Below, in pieces: positions 50,422-58,460 of a DNA stretch of 64,000 nucleotides. The notes beneath the pieces were generated by a model. That model was not told where the DNA came from. It saw only the letters and a program-made list of their open reading frames with translations, and searched no databases. The translations under genes were made by a program, and so were the position numbers. Within the stretch, counting starts at the first letter, position 1. The number at the start of each line of letters is the position of its first letter. Location: NCBI RefSeq assembly GCF_014192225.1, contig NZ_JACHXS010000007.1, positions 124,001 through 188,000 of the forward strand. The letters are read 5' to 3'. The DNA is from Pseudoduganella umbonata. Lineage in GTDB: Bacteria > Pseudomonadota > Gammaproteobacteria > Burkholderiales > Burkholderiaceae_D.

Positions 50422-51216
50422 GTGAACACGACCGCATCGAAAATCCTGCGCGCGATCGTCGGACTGCTGTCGATCGCCGCCTGCGTGGCAGCCTGGCAAT
50501 GGGCCGCATCGCGGCACGTCGACTTCGGCCTCGTCACGTTCCAGAACGTGCCGGCGCCAAGCGACGTGGTGGTGGCGGCAAAGGACCTGGTCGAATCGCC
50601 GAAGCTGGCGCAGCACCTGTCGGCCAGCGTATACCGCGTATTTGCCGGCTTTGCCGGCGCCGCACTGGCCGGCATCCTGCTGGGCCTCGTCATCGGGCGT
50701 TCGCGCTGGATCGAAGACGTGCTGATGCCGCCGCTGGAAGTACTGCGGCCGATCCCCGCGGTGGCCTGGATTCCGCTGGCGATCCTGATGTTCCCGTCGT
50801 CGGAAGCGTCGATGGTGTTCATCACCTTCATCGGCGCGCTGTTCCCGATCCTGCTGAACACGGTCCACGGCGTGGAAGCCGTGGACCAGCGGCTGGTTGC
50901 CTCGGCGCGCAGCCTCGGGGCGGGGCGCTGGAGCATCTTCTCCGAAGTGATCCTGCCCGCCGCCGCGCCCAGCATCGTTACCGGACTGGCGATCGGCATG
51001 GGCACGGCGTGGTTCTGCCTCGTGACGGCCGAGATGATCTCCGGCCAGTTCGGCATCGGCTACTACACGTGGGCGTCGTACACGATCCAGAATTATCCCG
51101 AAATCGTGGTGGGCATGCTGTTCATCGGCGCCATCGGCATGGGCAGCAGCGTGCTGGTGAAGAAGATCGGCAATCTGTTCCTTCCCTGGTACCTGATGAC
51201 GAGGACGAAATCATGA
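50422..51216 (+). CDS. ABC transporter permease (SsuC/TauC-like)
   Basis: 264 residues from GTG 50422. About six membrane spans are visible, and the EAA-type loop for ATPase contact is VDQRLVASARSLGAGRWSIFSEVILPAAAPSIVTGL (~150-185). It forms the inner-membrane channel of the NitT/TauT-type importer. It overlaps the ATPase gene by 4 bases (ATGA). Confidence 0.9.
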   Translation: MNTTASKILRAIVGLLSIAACVAAWQWAASRHVDFGLVTFQNVPAPSDVVVAAKDLVESPKLAQHLSASVYRVFAGFAGAALAGILLGLVIGRSRWIEDVLMPPLEVLRPIPAVAWIPLAILMFPSSEASMVFITFIGALFPILLNTVHGVEAVDQRLVASARSLGAGRWSIFSEVILPAAAPSIVTGLAIGMGTAWFCLVTAEMISGQFGIGYYTWASYTIQNYPEIVVGMLFIGAIGMGSSVLVKKIGNLFLPWYLMTRTKS

Positions 51217-52094
51217 ACCGCATTTCCGCCATCGAAGAACGCGCACTGCGCAGTGATGCCAACCCCGGGGTGCTGGGTGGCATCGACATCGACCATCTCA
51301 CCATCCGCCTGGGGCAGGGAAAGCAGGCATTCGATGCCGTGCAGGACGTATCGCTGCAGATACGGCCCGGTGAATTCGTCTGCGTGCTGGGGCCGTCCGG
51401 CTGCGGCAAGTCGACGCTGCTGGGCGGGCTGGCCGGGCACTGGCAGCCGAGCGGCGGCAGCATTCGCGTCGATGGCGAGACCGTGTCCGGTCCGCATCCG
51501 GACCGCGGCCTGGTGTTCCAGCACCACACGCTGTTCCCGTGGAAGAAAGTGCTCGACAACGTGGCCTTCGGCCTGAAGATGAAAGGTGTCGGCCGCGCCG
51601 AACGCCACCAGCGGGCACGCGACATGCTGAAACTCGTCGGCCTGGAAGGCTTCGAGGACCGCTACCCGGTACAGCTTTCCGGGGGCATGCAGCAGCGGGT
51701 GGAAATCGCCCGCGTGCTGATCAACGGCCCGCGCGTGATGCTGATGGACGAGCCGTTCGGCGCCCTCGACGCGCAGACGCGCCTGAAGATGCAGGAACTG
51801 CTGCTGGACGTGTGGAGCCGGGTGAAGACGACGATCGTGTTCATCACGCACGACATCGACGAAGCGCTGTTCCTGGCCGATCGCATCCTGGTGATGAGCC
51901 CCCGCCCGGGCCGCATCATCGACGAGATCCGGCTCGATTTCCCACGGCCGCGCAGCCCGGAGCTGGTGACGTCGCCCCAATTTGCCGCCTATAAACGCCA
52001 CTGCCTGGCGCTGCTGCACCCGCACGCGAACATCGTGCCGCTCGACCGCCTGAGCCCGTTGGGCCCTGCCGGTGCGGCACCACATCATGCATAA
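51213..52094 (+). CDS. ABC transporter ATP-binding protein (SsuB/TauB-like)
   Basis: 293 residues from ATG 51213. Walker A is GPSGCGKST (~62-70), the signature LSGGMQQRVEIAR (~157), and Walker B VMLMDEPFGALD (~175), with the switch His in FITHDIDEAL. The C-terminal tail is longer than in SsuB and ends in Pro/His-rich residues. It energises the importer. Translation is coupled to the permease gene. Confidence 0.93.
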   Translation: MNRISAIEERALRSDANPGVLGGIDIDHLTIRLGQGKQAFDAVQDVSLQIRPGEFVCVLGPSGCGKSTLLGGLAGHWQPSGGSIRVDGETVSGPHPDRGLVFQHHTLFPWKKVLDNVAFGLKMKGVGRAERHQRARDMLKLVGLEGFEDRYPVQLSGGMQQRVEIARVLINGPRVMLMDEPFGALDAQTRLKMQELLLDVWSRVKTTIVFITHDIDEALFLADRILVMSPRPGRIIDEIRLDFPRPRSPELVTSPQFAAYKRHCLALLHPHANIVPLDRLSPLGPAGAAPHHA

Positions 52095-52106
52095 GGATCA
52101 GAAAAA

Positions 52107-53063
52107 ATGACCGATTACGACGACCCGGAACTGGCGGAAATCGCCGAACGGCTGCGCGACCCCGATGCGACCGTGCGCCGCATCGCGGTAATGGCGCTGG
52201 CCGACTTCGACGGCGACGAGCACCTGCCGCTGCTGGTCGATGCGCTGGCCGATACCGCGGCCGAGGTGCGTGCCGAGGCGGCACGGGCGCTGGAAGCGTT
52301 CGAGACGCCGGACAGCGTGGCCGGCGTGGCCCGGCTGTTGAACGATGAAGACGAGGACGTGCGCGAGGCCGCGGCGCAAAGCCTGGCGCAGTTGAAGCTG
52401 GCCTCGTCGGCCATCGCGCTGCTGCCTTACCTTGCCAGCGGCGACAGTTTTGTCCGGGCCGCCGCGCTGCGTGCGGTGCGCGAACTGCGTGCGCCGGAAA
52501 CGGCCGCGCCGGCGCTGGCCGCGCTGGACGACGCCGATCCGCTGGTGCGGCGCGAGGCCGTGTCCGTGCTGGGCTGGCTGAAGCATGCCGAAGCCTTGCC
52601 GGCACTGACGAAACTGGCGACCGGCGATCCGCACGCCGACGTGCGCCGCGCCGCCGTGGGCGCGCTCGGTGCCGCCACGGGCGATGCCGTACTGCCGGCG
52701 CTGCTGTCGGCGCTGCGCGACGCCGCCTGGCAGGTGCGCGAGGAGGCGGCCGCCACGCTGGGCAAGCTGCGCCTGCAGGGCGCCGCCGCAGCACTGATCG
52801 CCGCGCTGGACGATCCGTACTGGCAGGTGCGCCTGCGCGCCGCCCGCAGCCTGGGCCGCCTGCGCAGCGCCGATGCGCTGCCCGCGCTGATCGCCGCGCT
52901 GACCCACACGATCAGCAACCTGCGCAAGGAAGCCGCGCTGGCGCTGGGCGAGATCGCCTCGCCGCTGGCCCTGCCGGCGCTGCGCGAAGCGGCCAACGAT
53001 CCGGACCCGGAAGTACGCAAGTCGGCCCGGCTGGCACTCCAGCAAAGCGGGGAGGCGGCATGA
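52107..53063 (+). CDS. HEAT-repeat (PBS-lyase type) protein
   Basis: 318 residues made almost entirely of about ten ~31-residue HEAT repeats (for example DPDATVRRIAVMALADFDG, DPLVRREAVSVLGWLKHAE, DPYWQVRLRAARSLGRLRS). Such alpha solenoids bind proteins or cofactors; relatives include phycobilin lyases and factors that load metal centres. No catalytic motif is seen. It overlaps the DUF971 gene by 4 bases (ATGA) and belongs to the flavoprotein/ABC operon. Confidence 0.85.
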   Translation: MTDYDDPELAEIAERLRDPDATVRRIAVMALADFDGDEHLPLLVDALADTAAEVRAEAARALEAFETPDSVAGVARLLNDEDEDVREAAAQSLAQLKLASSAIALLPYLASGDSFVRAAALRAVRELRAPETAAPALAALDDADPLVRREAVSVLGWLKHAEALPALTKLATGDPHADVRRAAVGALGAATGDAVLPALLSALRDAAWQVREEAAATLGKLRLQGAAAALIAALDDPYWQVRLRAARSLGRLRSADALPALIAALTHTISNLRKEAALALGEIASPLALPALREAANDPDPEVRKSARLALQQSGEAA

Positions 53064-53368
53064 GCATCGACGACGCAGCGCACATCGACACCATCGAAAA
53101 CCGCACGCGCGACGGCATCCTGGCCGTGCGCTGGGCCGGCGGCAGCCAGCATGCGTTCACGCACGCCGAACTGCGCGCCGCCTGCCCCTGCTCCGAATGC
53201 CGCGCATTGCGGCGCGCCGGCGCCATCGTCGAAGCAGCGCCGGAAGTGCGGCTGACCGCCATCGAACCGGCCGGCGCCAATGCGCTGAACCTCGGCTTCA
53301 GCGACGGGCATGCGCGGGGCATCTACCCGTTCGCGCTGCTGGCGGAACTGGCTGCAATCCCCTGCTGA
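53060..53368 (+). CDS. DUF971 protein (gamma-butyrobetaine hydroxylase N-terminal-like)
   Basis: 102 residues, a stand-alone DUF971 domain. It contains the zinc-type cluster CPCSECR (residues ~38-44, C-x-C-x2-C), then the NALNLGFSDGHARGIYPFALL end segment typical of the family (LxFxDGHxxGIYPFxxL). DUF971 is found alone next to Fe-S protein genes or fused to gamma-butyrobetaine/trimethyllysine hydroxylases. Its exact role is not known; Fe-S assembly or metal handling is possible. Its 3' end is duplicated in the following 60-bp repeat. Confidence 0.88.
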   Translation: MSIDDAAHIDTIENRTRDGILAVRWAGGSQHAFTHAELRAACPCSECRALRRAGAIVEAAPEVRLTAIEPAGANALNLGFSDGHARGIYPFALLAELAAIPC

Positions 53369-53532
53369 GCCCGTGTCCCCGTGCCTGGCACCGGGACACG
53401 AGCTGAACTGGCCGCCGATCCCTGCTGAGCCCGTGTCCTCGTGCCTGGCACCGGGACACGAGCTGAACTGGCCGCCGATCCCTGCAGAGCTCCTGTCCTC
53501 GTGCCTGGCACCGGGACACGAACTCAGCAGGG
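53343..53532. repeat. 60-bp tandem repeats with palindromes at the DUF971 3' end
   Basis: Three ~60-bp units, 53343-53400, 53401-53460 and 53461-53520. The first comprises the last codons and stop of DUF971 (GGAACTGGCTGCAATCCC) plus downstream sequence. Each carries GTGCCTGGCAC, an 11-bp palindrome, inside longer complementary arms; CGTGTCCC/GGGACACG flank it in the first copy. The array ends with CTCAGCAGGG (53523-53532), complementary to CCCTGCTGAG of the unit beginning. Confidence 0.9.
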
Positions 53533-53554
53533 AATTCCGTTGTCGCCGGCCGGA

Positions 53555-54385
53555 TCAGCGCGCGGCGGGAGGCCTGCCGAAACTTTGCGTGATCCGGTCC
53601 AGCACGATCGCCAGCAGCACCACGCACAGGCCGCTCTCGAAGCCGAGGCCCACGTCCAGCTGCTGGATGCTGCTGAGGACTTCGCCACCAAGCCCGCCGG
53701 CGCCCACCATCGATGTCACGATCACCATCGACAGCGCCATCATGATCGTCTGGTTGATGCCGCCCATCACGGCCGGCAGCGCGAGCGGCAGCTGCACCTT
53801 GAACAGCAGCTGCCACGGGCTGGCACCGAACGCCTGGCCGGCTTCGATCTGCTCGCGGTCCACGGCAAGGATGCCCATCGTGGTCAGCCGCACCGCGGGC
53901 GGCATCGCGAAGACCACGGTGGCCAGCACGCCGGGCACGCGCCCCAGGCCGAACAGCATCACGGCGGGGATCAGGTAGACGAAGGCCGGCATCGTCTGCA
54001 TGAAATCGAGCACCGGCCGCAGTGCCGCGTGCACGCCGCGGTGCCGCGCGGCCAGGATCCCCAGCGGCACGCCGAGCAGCAGGCTGATGGCGGTGGCGGC
54101 CAGCGTCAGGCCCAGCGTCGCCATCGTCTGCGGCCAGTAGCCCAGCGCCTCGATCAGGCCGAGCGCCAGCGCGGCCAGCACGGCGAAGCCCGACGACACG
54201 CGCCGCCAGGCCACGACCGCCGCCAGCGCCGCCAGCAGCCACCAGGGCAGCGCCTGCAATGCCGCTTCCACCGTGCCCGTGAAGGCTTCGATGCCGCGGC
54301 CGACCACGTCGAACAGCGCGCCGTTGTGATCCACCAGCCAGTGCACGCCATCGTTGATATGGCTGCCCAATCCCAGCTTATCCAT
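53555..54385 (-). CDS. choW: Choline ABC transporter permease
   Basis: 276 residues from ATG 54385, which overlaps the end of choV by 8 bases. Six membrane spans are visible, with the ProW/ChoW-type core LGVPLGILAARHRG, LDFMQTMPAFVYLIPAVMLFGLG and REQIEAGQAFGASPWQLLFKVQLPLALPAVMGGINQTIMMAL. The naming rests on this similarity and on the choX/betC neighbours. It is last in the betC-choX-TBDT-choV-choW run. Confidence 0.87.
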   Translation of the reverse strand: MDKLGLGSHINDGVHWLVDHNGALFDVVGRGIEAFTGTVEAALQALPWWLLAALAAVVAWRRVSSGFAVLAALALGLIEALGYWPQTMATLGLTLAATAISLLLGVPLGILAARHRGVHAALRPVLDFMQTMPAFVYLIPAVMLFGLGRVPGVLATVVFAMPPAVRLTTMGILAVDREQIEAGQAFGASPWQLLFKVQLPLALPAVMGGINQTIMMALSMVIVTSMVGAGGLGGEVLSSIQQLDVGLGFESGLCVVLLAIVLDRITQSFGRPPAAR

Positions 54386-55217
54386 GCAACGCTCCCATGC
54401 GGGCGGCAGCCTGCGGTGCCGCCGCGGCCAGGGCATGGGATGCCTGCAAGGCCGGCGCGACGCCGCGGAAGAACCTGCGCACATGCTCGTCCACCGGGCT
54501 GGCCGCCAGTTCCTCCGGCGTACCGTGCTGCAGCAGCTTGCCGTCATGGAGCAGGGCGATCCGGTCGGCCAGGTGCATCGCCTCGTCGACGTCGTGCGAC
54601 ACGAACACGATGGTGCGGCGTTTTTCCGCCTGCAGGTCGAGCAGCAGGTCCTGCATGTCGCGGCGGGTCAGCGGGTCCAGCGCGGAGAAGGCTTCGTCCA
54701 TCAGCAGCAGCGCCGGATCGACGGCCAGCGCACGGGCCAGGCCGACGCGCTGGCGCATGCCGCCGGACAGCTGGTGCGGGAACTGTTTCGCATTGCCGGC
54801 CAGCCCCACCTGCTCCAGCACTTCGGCGGCACGGCGATGCCGCTCCGCTTTCGGTACGCCGGCGATCTCCAGGCCGAAGGCGGCATTGTCGATCACGCTG
54901 CGGTGCGGGAACAGCGCGAACGACTGGAACACCATCGCCATCGTGCCGCGCCGCAGGTATTGCAGCTTGCGCTCGGAAAGCGTGCCGAGATCGTGCCCGC
55001 CGACGATCACCTGGCCCGAGGTCGACGGCACCAGCCCGTTCATCAGCCGCAGCAGCGTCGACTTGCCGCAGCCGGAAAGGCCCATCAGCACGCAGATTTC
55101 CCCTTCGCCGACATCGAGCGAGATGCCGTCCAGCGCCGCGGCGCGGCCGCCGGCCGGCGCGTCCGGTGCCGGCGGGTAGATCTTCGTCACGTGATGCAGG
55201 GTGACCATGGCCGTCAT
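54378..55217 (-). CDS. choV: Choline ABC transporter ATP-binding protein
   Basis: 279 residues. Walker A is GLSGCGKST (~47-55), the signature QLSGGMRQRVGLAR (~148) and Walker B LLLMDEAFSALDPLT (~167), with Glu-Ala in place of the usual Glu-Pro as in ProV/OpuAA proteins. It lacks the C-terminal CBS domains of ProV and is shorter than typical ChoV. It should be the ATPase for ChoXW. Confidence 0.88.
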   Translation of the reverse strand: MTAMVTLHHVTKIYPPAPDAPAGGRAAALDGISLDVGEGEICVLMGLSGCGKSTLLRLMNGLVPSTSGQVIVGGHDLGTLSERKLQYLRRGTMAMVFQSFALFPHRSVIDNAAFGLEIAGVPKAERHRRAAEVLEQVGLAGNAKQFPHQLSGGMRQRVGLARALAVDPALLLMDEAFSALDPLTRRDMQDLLLDLQAEKRRTIVFVSHDVDEAMHLADRIALLHDGKLLQHGTPEELAASPVDEHVRRFFRGVAPALQASHALAAAAPQAAARMGALHG

Positions 55218-55236
55218 GACGCTTCTCCCGGTAAGG

Positions 55237-57495
55237 TTACAGTTTGCCGCTCAGCGACAGGAATGCCGCGCGCGGCGAGCCGGCCAGCATCGTCGCGAAC
55301 GCGCCCGAAGGGTCGGTGCTGGCGAAGCCGTTGGTGCCGATCGTGGCGAAGTACTTCTTGTCGAACAGGTTGGCCACGTTCAGCTGGATCGCCGCCTCCT
55401 TGAACGGGCCGGCCGCGCCCAGCCTGTATCCGGCGGCCGCGTTGGCGATCCAGTACGACGGCACCGGGCTGTCGTTCAGGTAGGTGTAGTAGCGCTTGCC
55501 CGTGTACTTCGCATCGACGCGGGCGAACCACCCGGCATGCTCGAAGGACAGCTCGGTGTTGAACAGCACGCGCGGCGCATCGACGACGCGCTTGCCGTTG
55601 ACGTCGATCGCGGCCGCTCCCTCGTAGTACAGCGGCGCATCCTTGTATTCGGAACGGTTGTACGTGAACGAATTGAACCACTTCCATTCGCGCGCCAGCT
55701 TCCAGTCCAGCGCCGCTTCGAGGCCGCGGGTTTCCACCTTGCCGATATTGGTCAGCGTGGTGGGGCAGCCGACGATGCCGGTGCAGGTGGCCACGTTCAG
55801 TTGCCGGTTCTTGAAGTCGGCGGCATACAGCGCCACGGAGCCCTGCACGCTGCCGTTCTTCGCTCGCACACCCAGGTCGACCGTGGTCGACGTTTCCGGC
55901 TTCAGGCCCGGCTTCGACAGGTCGAATGCGGCCTGCGTCTGCGAGAACGGGCCGTCGGCGCCGGCAATGTGCGCCTTCAGGTTCTTCGACCACGACGTGA
56001 ACAGTTCCGTTTGCGGCGTCACGGCGAACGTCAGTCCGGCCTGCGGCAGGAATTTCTTCGACGCTTCCAGCGTGCCGGCCGCGCGCCCGCCGATATCATT
56101 GTCACCGTCGATGGTGGCCTTGGTGCTCTTGAAGCCGGCGTTCAGCTTCAGCCGGTCCTGCAGCAGGGCGATGCTGTCCTGCACGTGGAACTGGCGCGTC
56201 TTCGTCGTGAAGCGCTGCGCGATCACGGTGGAGAACGGGTTGTCGAGGAAATGCGAGGTATCCTCCGGCCCGGCCACCGCGTGGAACGCGCGCGACCAGG
56301 AGTGCGTGCTGCGCTCGCCCCAGGCACCGGCGGTCACCGTGTGATTGCCGATCTCCCATGTCAGGCCGCTGACCACGCCCACCCGCTCGATGCCGTATTC
56401 CTGCGCGCGGACCGAGACCGGTACCGTGGCGGAAGAGGGCGTGTACGGCGTGTACCAGTGGCTTTCGCCACGGTTGCGGTGGCCGTACACGGTGGTGTCC
56501 CAGCGCACGCCGTCCGCCGGGTTCAGTTCCAGCTTCGCGCCGGCGAGCCAGTCGTGGCGGATGCCGCGGCCCAGGTAGTAGGCGTCGTCCAGGTTGTTCA
56601 CGCCGCCGGTGTAGATGCCGTTGGCCGCGTTGACGGCGCGCTGCCAGTCGGGCGCATAGTTGTCCCAGTCGTAGCCGAGGCGGCGCACCGAGTCGAACGA
56701 CAGATCCTGGTAATCGGTCTCGGTGCGTTCGGAGTAGTTGAAGAACGCGCCCAGCACGTGCCGGCCCAGTTCCTGTTCGACGGTCGCATTGAACTGGTCC
56801 TGGTCCTGGCCCCCGTCGCCCTTCCACTTGTCGGCGCGCTGGCGCGTCGCGGAGACATACGCCTTGGTGCCGGTCGGCAGCAGGCCGGTATCGTAGCGAA
56901 CGAAGGTGCGCGACGTGTTTTCGGTGCCGAAGGTCTGGGCCAGCTGCACGCCGGCGGTATCCTGCGGGCCGCGGGTCGTAAACGCCACCGCGCCGCCCAG
57001 GTTGCTGGTCGATGCGGTGCCCAGCGCGCCGGCGCCCTGCGACACCGTCACGCTGCCGATATTCTCCGACGAGACCGCGCGGCTGACGTGCAGGCCGTTG
57101 TGGTTCCGGTAGCTCATGTCGCCCAGCGGAATGCCATCCAGCGTGAAGCCTAGCTGGTTCTGCCCGAAGCCCCGGATCGAGATGTGCGTCGACCATTCGT
57201 AGGCGCCGAACGGGTCGGCCGACTGGAACGACACGCCGGGCAGTTTTTCCAGCGTCTTCAATGGGCTGGTGCCGGGCGTGGCCTGCTGCAGGTCCTTGCG
57301 GGTGACGTTCTGCACCTGCCGCACCTGGCCCTGCACAAACACGGTTTCAATCGGTGCTTCGGTGCGGGTCGCAGGATCGGGGGCAGGCTCCGGTGCCGGT
57401 GCGGGTTCGGCGGCAAGCGCTGCGCCGGCCAGCGCCTGCAGCACCAGCAGGGTGAGGGGTTTCAGGGGGAACTGCGTTCTGGACAGGACGGACAT
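55237..57495 (-). CDS. TonB-dependent outer-membrane receptor in the choline-sulfate operon
   Basis: 752 residues from ATG 57495. A signal peptide ends near AGAALAAEP. The plug domain has QNVTRKDLQQATPGTSPLKTLEKLPGVSF and the GAYEWSTHISIRGFGQNQLGFTLDGIPLGD segment, then the TVSQGAGALGTASTSNLGGAV stretch. A ~600-residue beta-barrel follows, ending AAFLSLSGKL, so the last residue is Leu instead of the usual Phe/Trp. The substrate is unknown; its place between choX and choV suggests choline-O-sulfate or a betaine-type compound. It has 35-base and 19-base gaps to its neighbours. Confidence 0.88.
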   Translation of the reverse strand: MSVLSRTQFPLKPLTLLVLQALAGAALAAEPAPAPEPAPDPATRTEAPIETVFVQGQVRQVQNVTRKDLQQATPGTSPLKTLEKLPGVSFQSADPFGAYEWSTHISIRGFGQNQLGFTLDGIPLGDMSYRNHNGLHVSRAVSSENIGSVTVSQGAGALGTASTSNLGGAVAFTTRGPQDTAGVQLAQTFGTENTSRTFVRYDTGLLPTGTKAYVSATRQRADKWKGDGGQDQDQFNATVEQELGRHVLGAFFNYSERTETDYQDLSFDSVRRLGYDWDNYAPDWQRAVNAANGIYTGGVNNLDDAYYLGRGIRHDWLAGAKLELNPADGVRWDTTVYGHRNRGESHWYTPYTPSSATVPVSVRAQEYGIERVGVVSGLTWEIGNHTVTAGAWGERSTHSWSRAFHAVAGPEDTSHFLDNPFSTVIAQRFTTKTRQFHVQDSIALLQDRLKLNAGFKSTKATIDGDNDIGGRAAGTLEASKKFLPQAGLTFAVTPQTELFTSWSKNLKAHIAGADGPFSQTQAAFDLSKPGLKPETSTTVDLGVRAKNGSVQGSVALYAADFKNRQLNVATCTGIVGCPTTLTNIGKVETRGLEAALDWKLAREWKWFNSFTYNRSEYKDAPLYYEGAAAIDVNGKRVVDAPRVLFNTELSFEHAGWFARVDAKYTGKRYYTYLNDSPVPSYWIANAAAGYRLGAAGPFKEAAIQLNVANLFDKKYFATIGTNGFASTDPSGAFATMLAGSPRAAFLSLSGKL

Positions 57496-57530
57496 CGTGG
57501 ACTCTTGTGGTGGTGATGAATAATGAGGCG

Positions 57531-58460
57531 TCACGGCCTGGCGAGCCTGGCCAGCACGGCGGCCTTCGCATCGGTGCCGGCCAGCGTGGTCACGCCGGCC
57601 AGCCAGCGCTCCAGCAGCGCCGGCTGCGCTTTCAGCTGGCGCAGGGCGGCTGCGCGCGCGGTGGCCTTCTTCGCCGTCACGTCGGCGATGATCGCGTGCT
57701 CCAGCGGGGCGGTGAATTCGATCTGGGCAAACAGCCTTGCCGCGTTGGGGCAGGCGGCGCGGTAACCCTTGCGCGTCACCGTGTGCACGCTGGCGGGGCC
57801 GAAGTCATCGGCCGCACCGTCCAGGTACGACAGCTTGAACGTATTGTTCATCTGGTGCGGCTCCCAGGCCAGGAAGACGATCCAGTCGTTGCCGCGGGTG
57901 GCGCGCGCCACCTGGCTCAGCATTCCCTGCTCGCTCGATTCGACGAGCGTCCAGCCATCCAGCCCGTAGCTTTTCGATGCCAGCAGTTTCTTGATCACCG
58001 CATTGGCCGGAGCACCCGACTCGATGCCGTAGATTTTCTTGCCGAACTTGTCCGCATGCTTCGCCAGGTCGGCGAACGTGCGCACGCCGGCCCGGGCCAC
58101 GGGCTCCGGCACGGCCAGCGTGAAGCGCGCCTGCGGCAGGTTGGCGCGCACCTGTTCCACCGCGCCGCTTTTCAGCAGCGGTTCGACCAGCGTGCGCTGG
58201 GCCGGCATCCAGTTGCCGAGGAAGACATCGACCTGGTTTTTCTGCAGCCCGGCATACGTGATCGGCACGGACAGCGGCAGCACCTTCTGCTCATAGCCGA
58301 GCGCTTCGAGCACGATGCCGGACAGCGCATTGGTGGCGGCGATGTCGGTCCAGCCGGGATCGGCCATCTTCACGACACGGCACGATGGCGCGTCGGCGGC
58401 GTGCGAGGTGGCACCAAAAGCCAGCGCAGAAAGGGCAGTGAGGGCAAGCAGGCGTTTCAT
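57531..58460 (-). CDS. choX: Choline ABC transporter substrate-binding protein
   Basis: 309 residues with a signal peptide ending near TSHAADAP. The family pattern is clear: DPGWTDIAATNALSGIVLEALGY, VFLGNWMPAQ, KIYGIESG, LVESSEQGMLSQVARA and VFLAWEPHQMNN. The Trp in GWTD with its Asp, the Trp in GNWMP, the Tyr in KIYG and the Trp in AWEPH match the aromatic box of S. meliloti ChoX (Trp43/Asp45, Trp90, Tyr119, Trp205). It binds choline in the periplasm. AAAAGGAG precedes the ATG, and it overlaps betC by 4 bases. Confidence 0.92.
   Translation of the reverse strand: MKRLLALTALSALAFGATSHAADAPSCRVVKMADPGWTDIAATNALSGIVLEALGYEQKVLPLSVPITYAGLQKNQVDVFLGNWMPAQRTLVEPLLKSGAVEQVRANLPQARFTLAVPEPVARAGVRTFADLAKHADKFGKKIYGIESGAPANAVIKKLLASKSYGLDGWTLVESSEQGMLSQVARATRGNDWIVFLAWEPHQMNNTFKLSYLDGAADDFGPASVHTVTRKGYRAACPNAARLFAQIEFTAPLEHAIIADVTAKKATARAAALRQLKAQPALLERWLAGVTTLAGTDAKAAVLARLARP

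Noticed and set aside
53343..53532. CRISPR array with 60-bp period
   Set aside because: The whole unit repeats, with no variable spacers.
53298..54242. Minus-strand ORF with repeated VSRCQARGHGLSRD peptide
   Set aside because: The peptide repeat only reflects the 60-bp DNA repeat; choW occupies the real frame.
55201..57153. 650-codon plus-strand ORF opposite the TonB receptor
   Set aside because: Antisense shadow without recognisable domains; the TonB receptor is clear on the minus strand.
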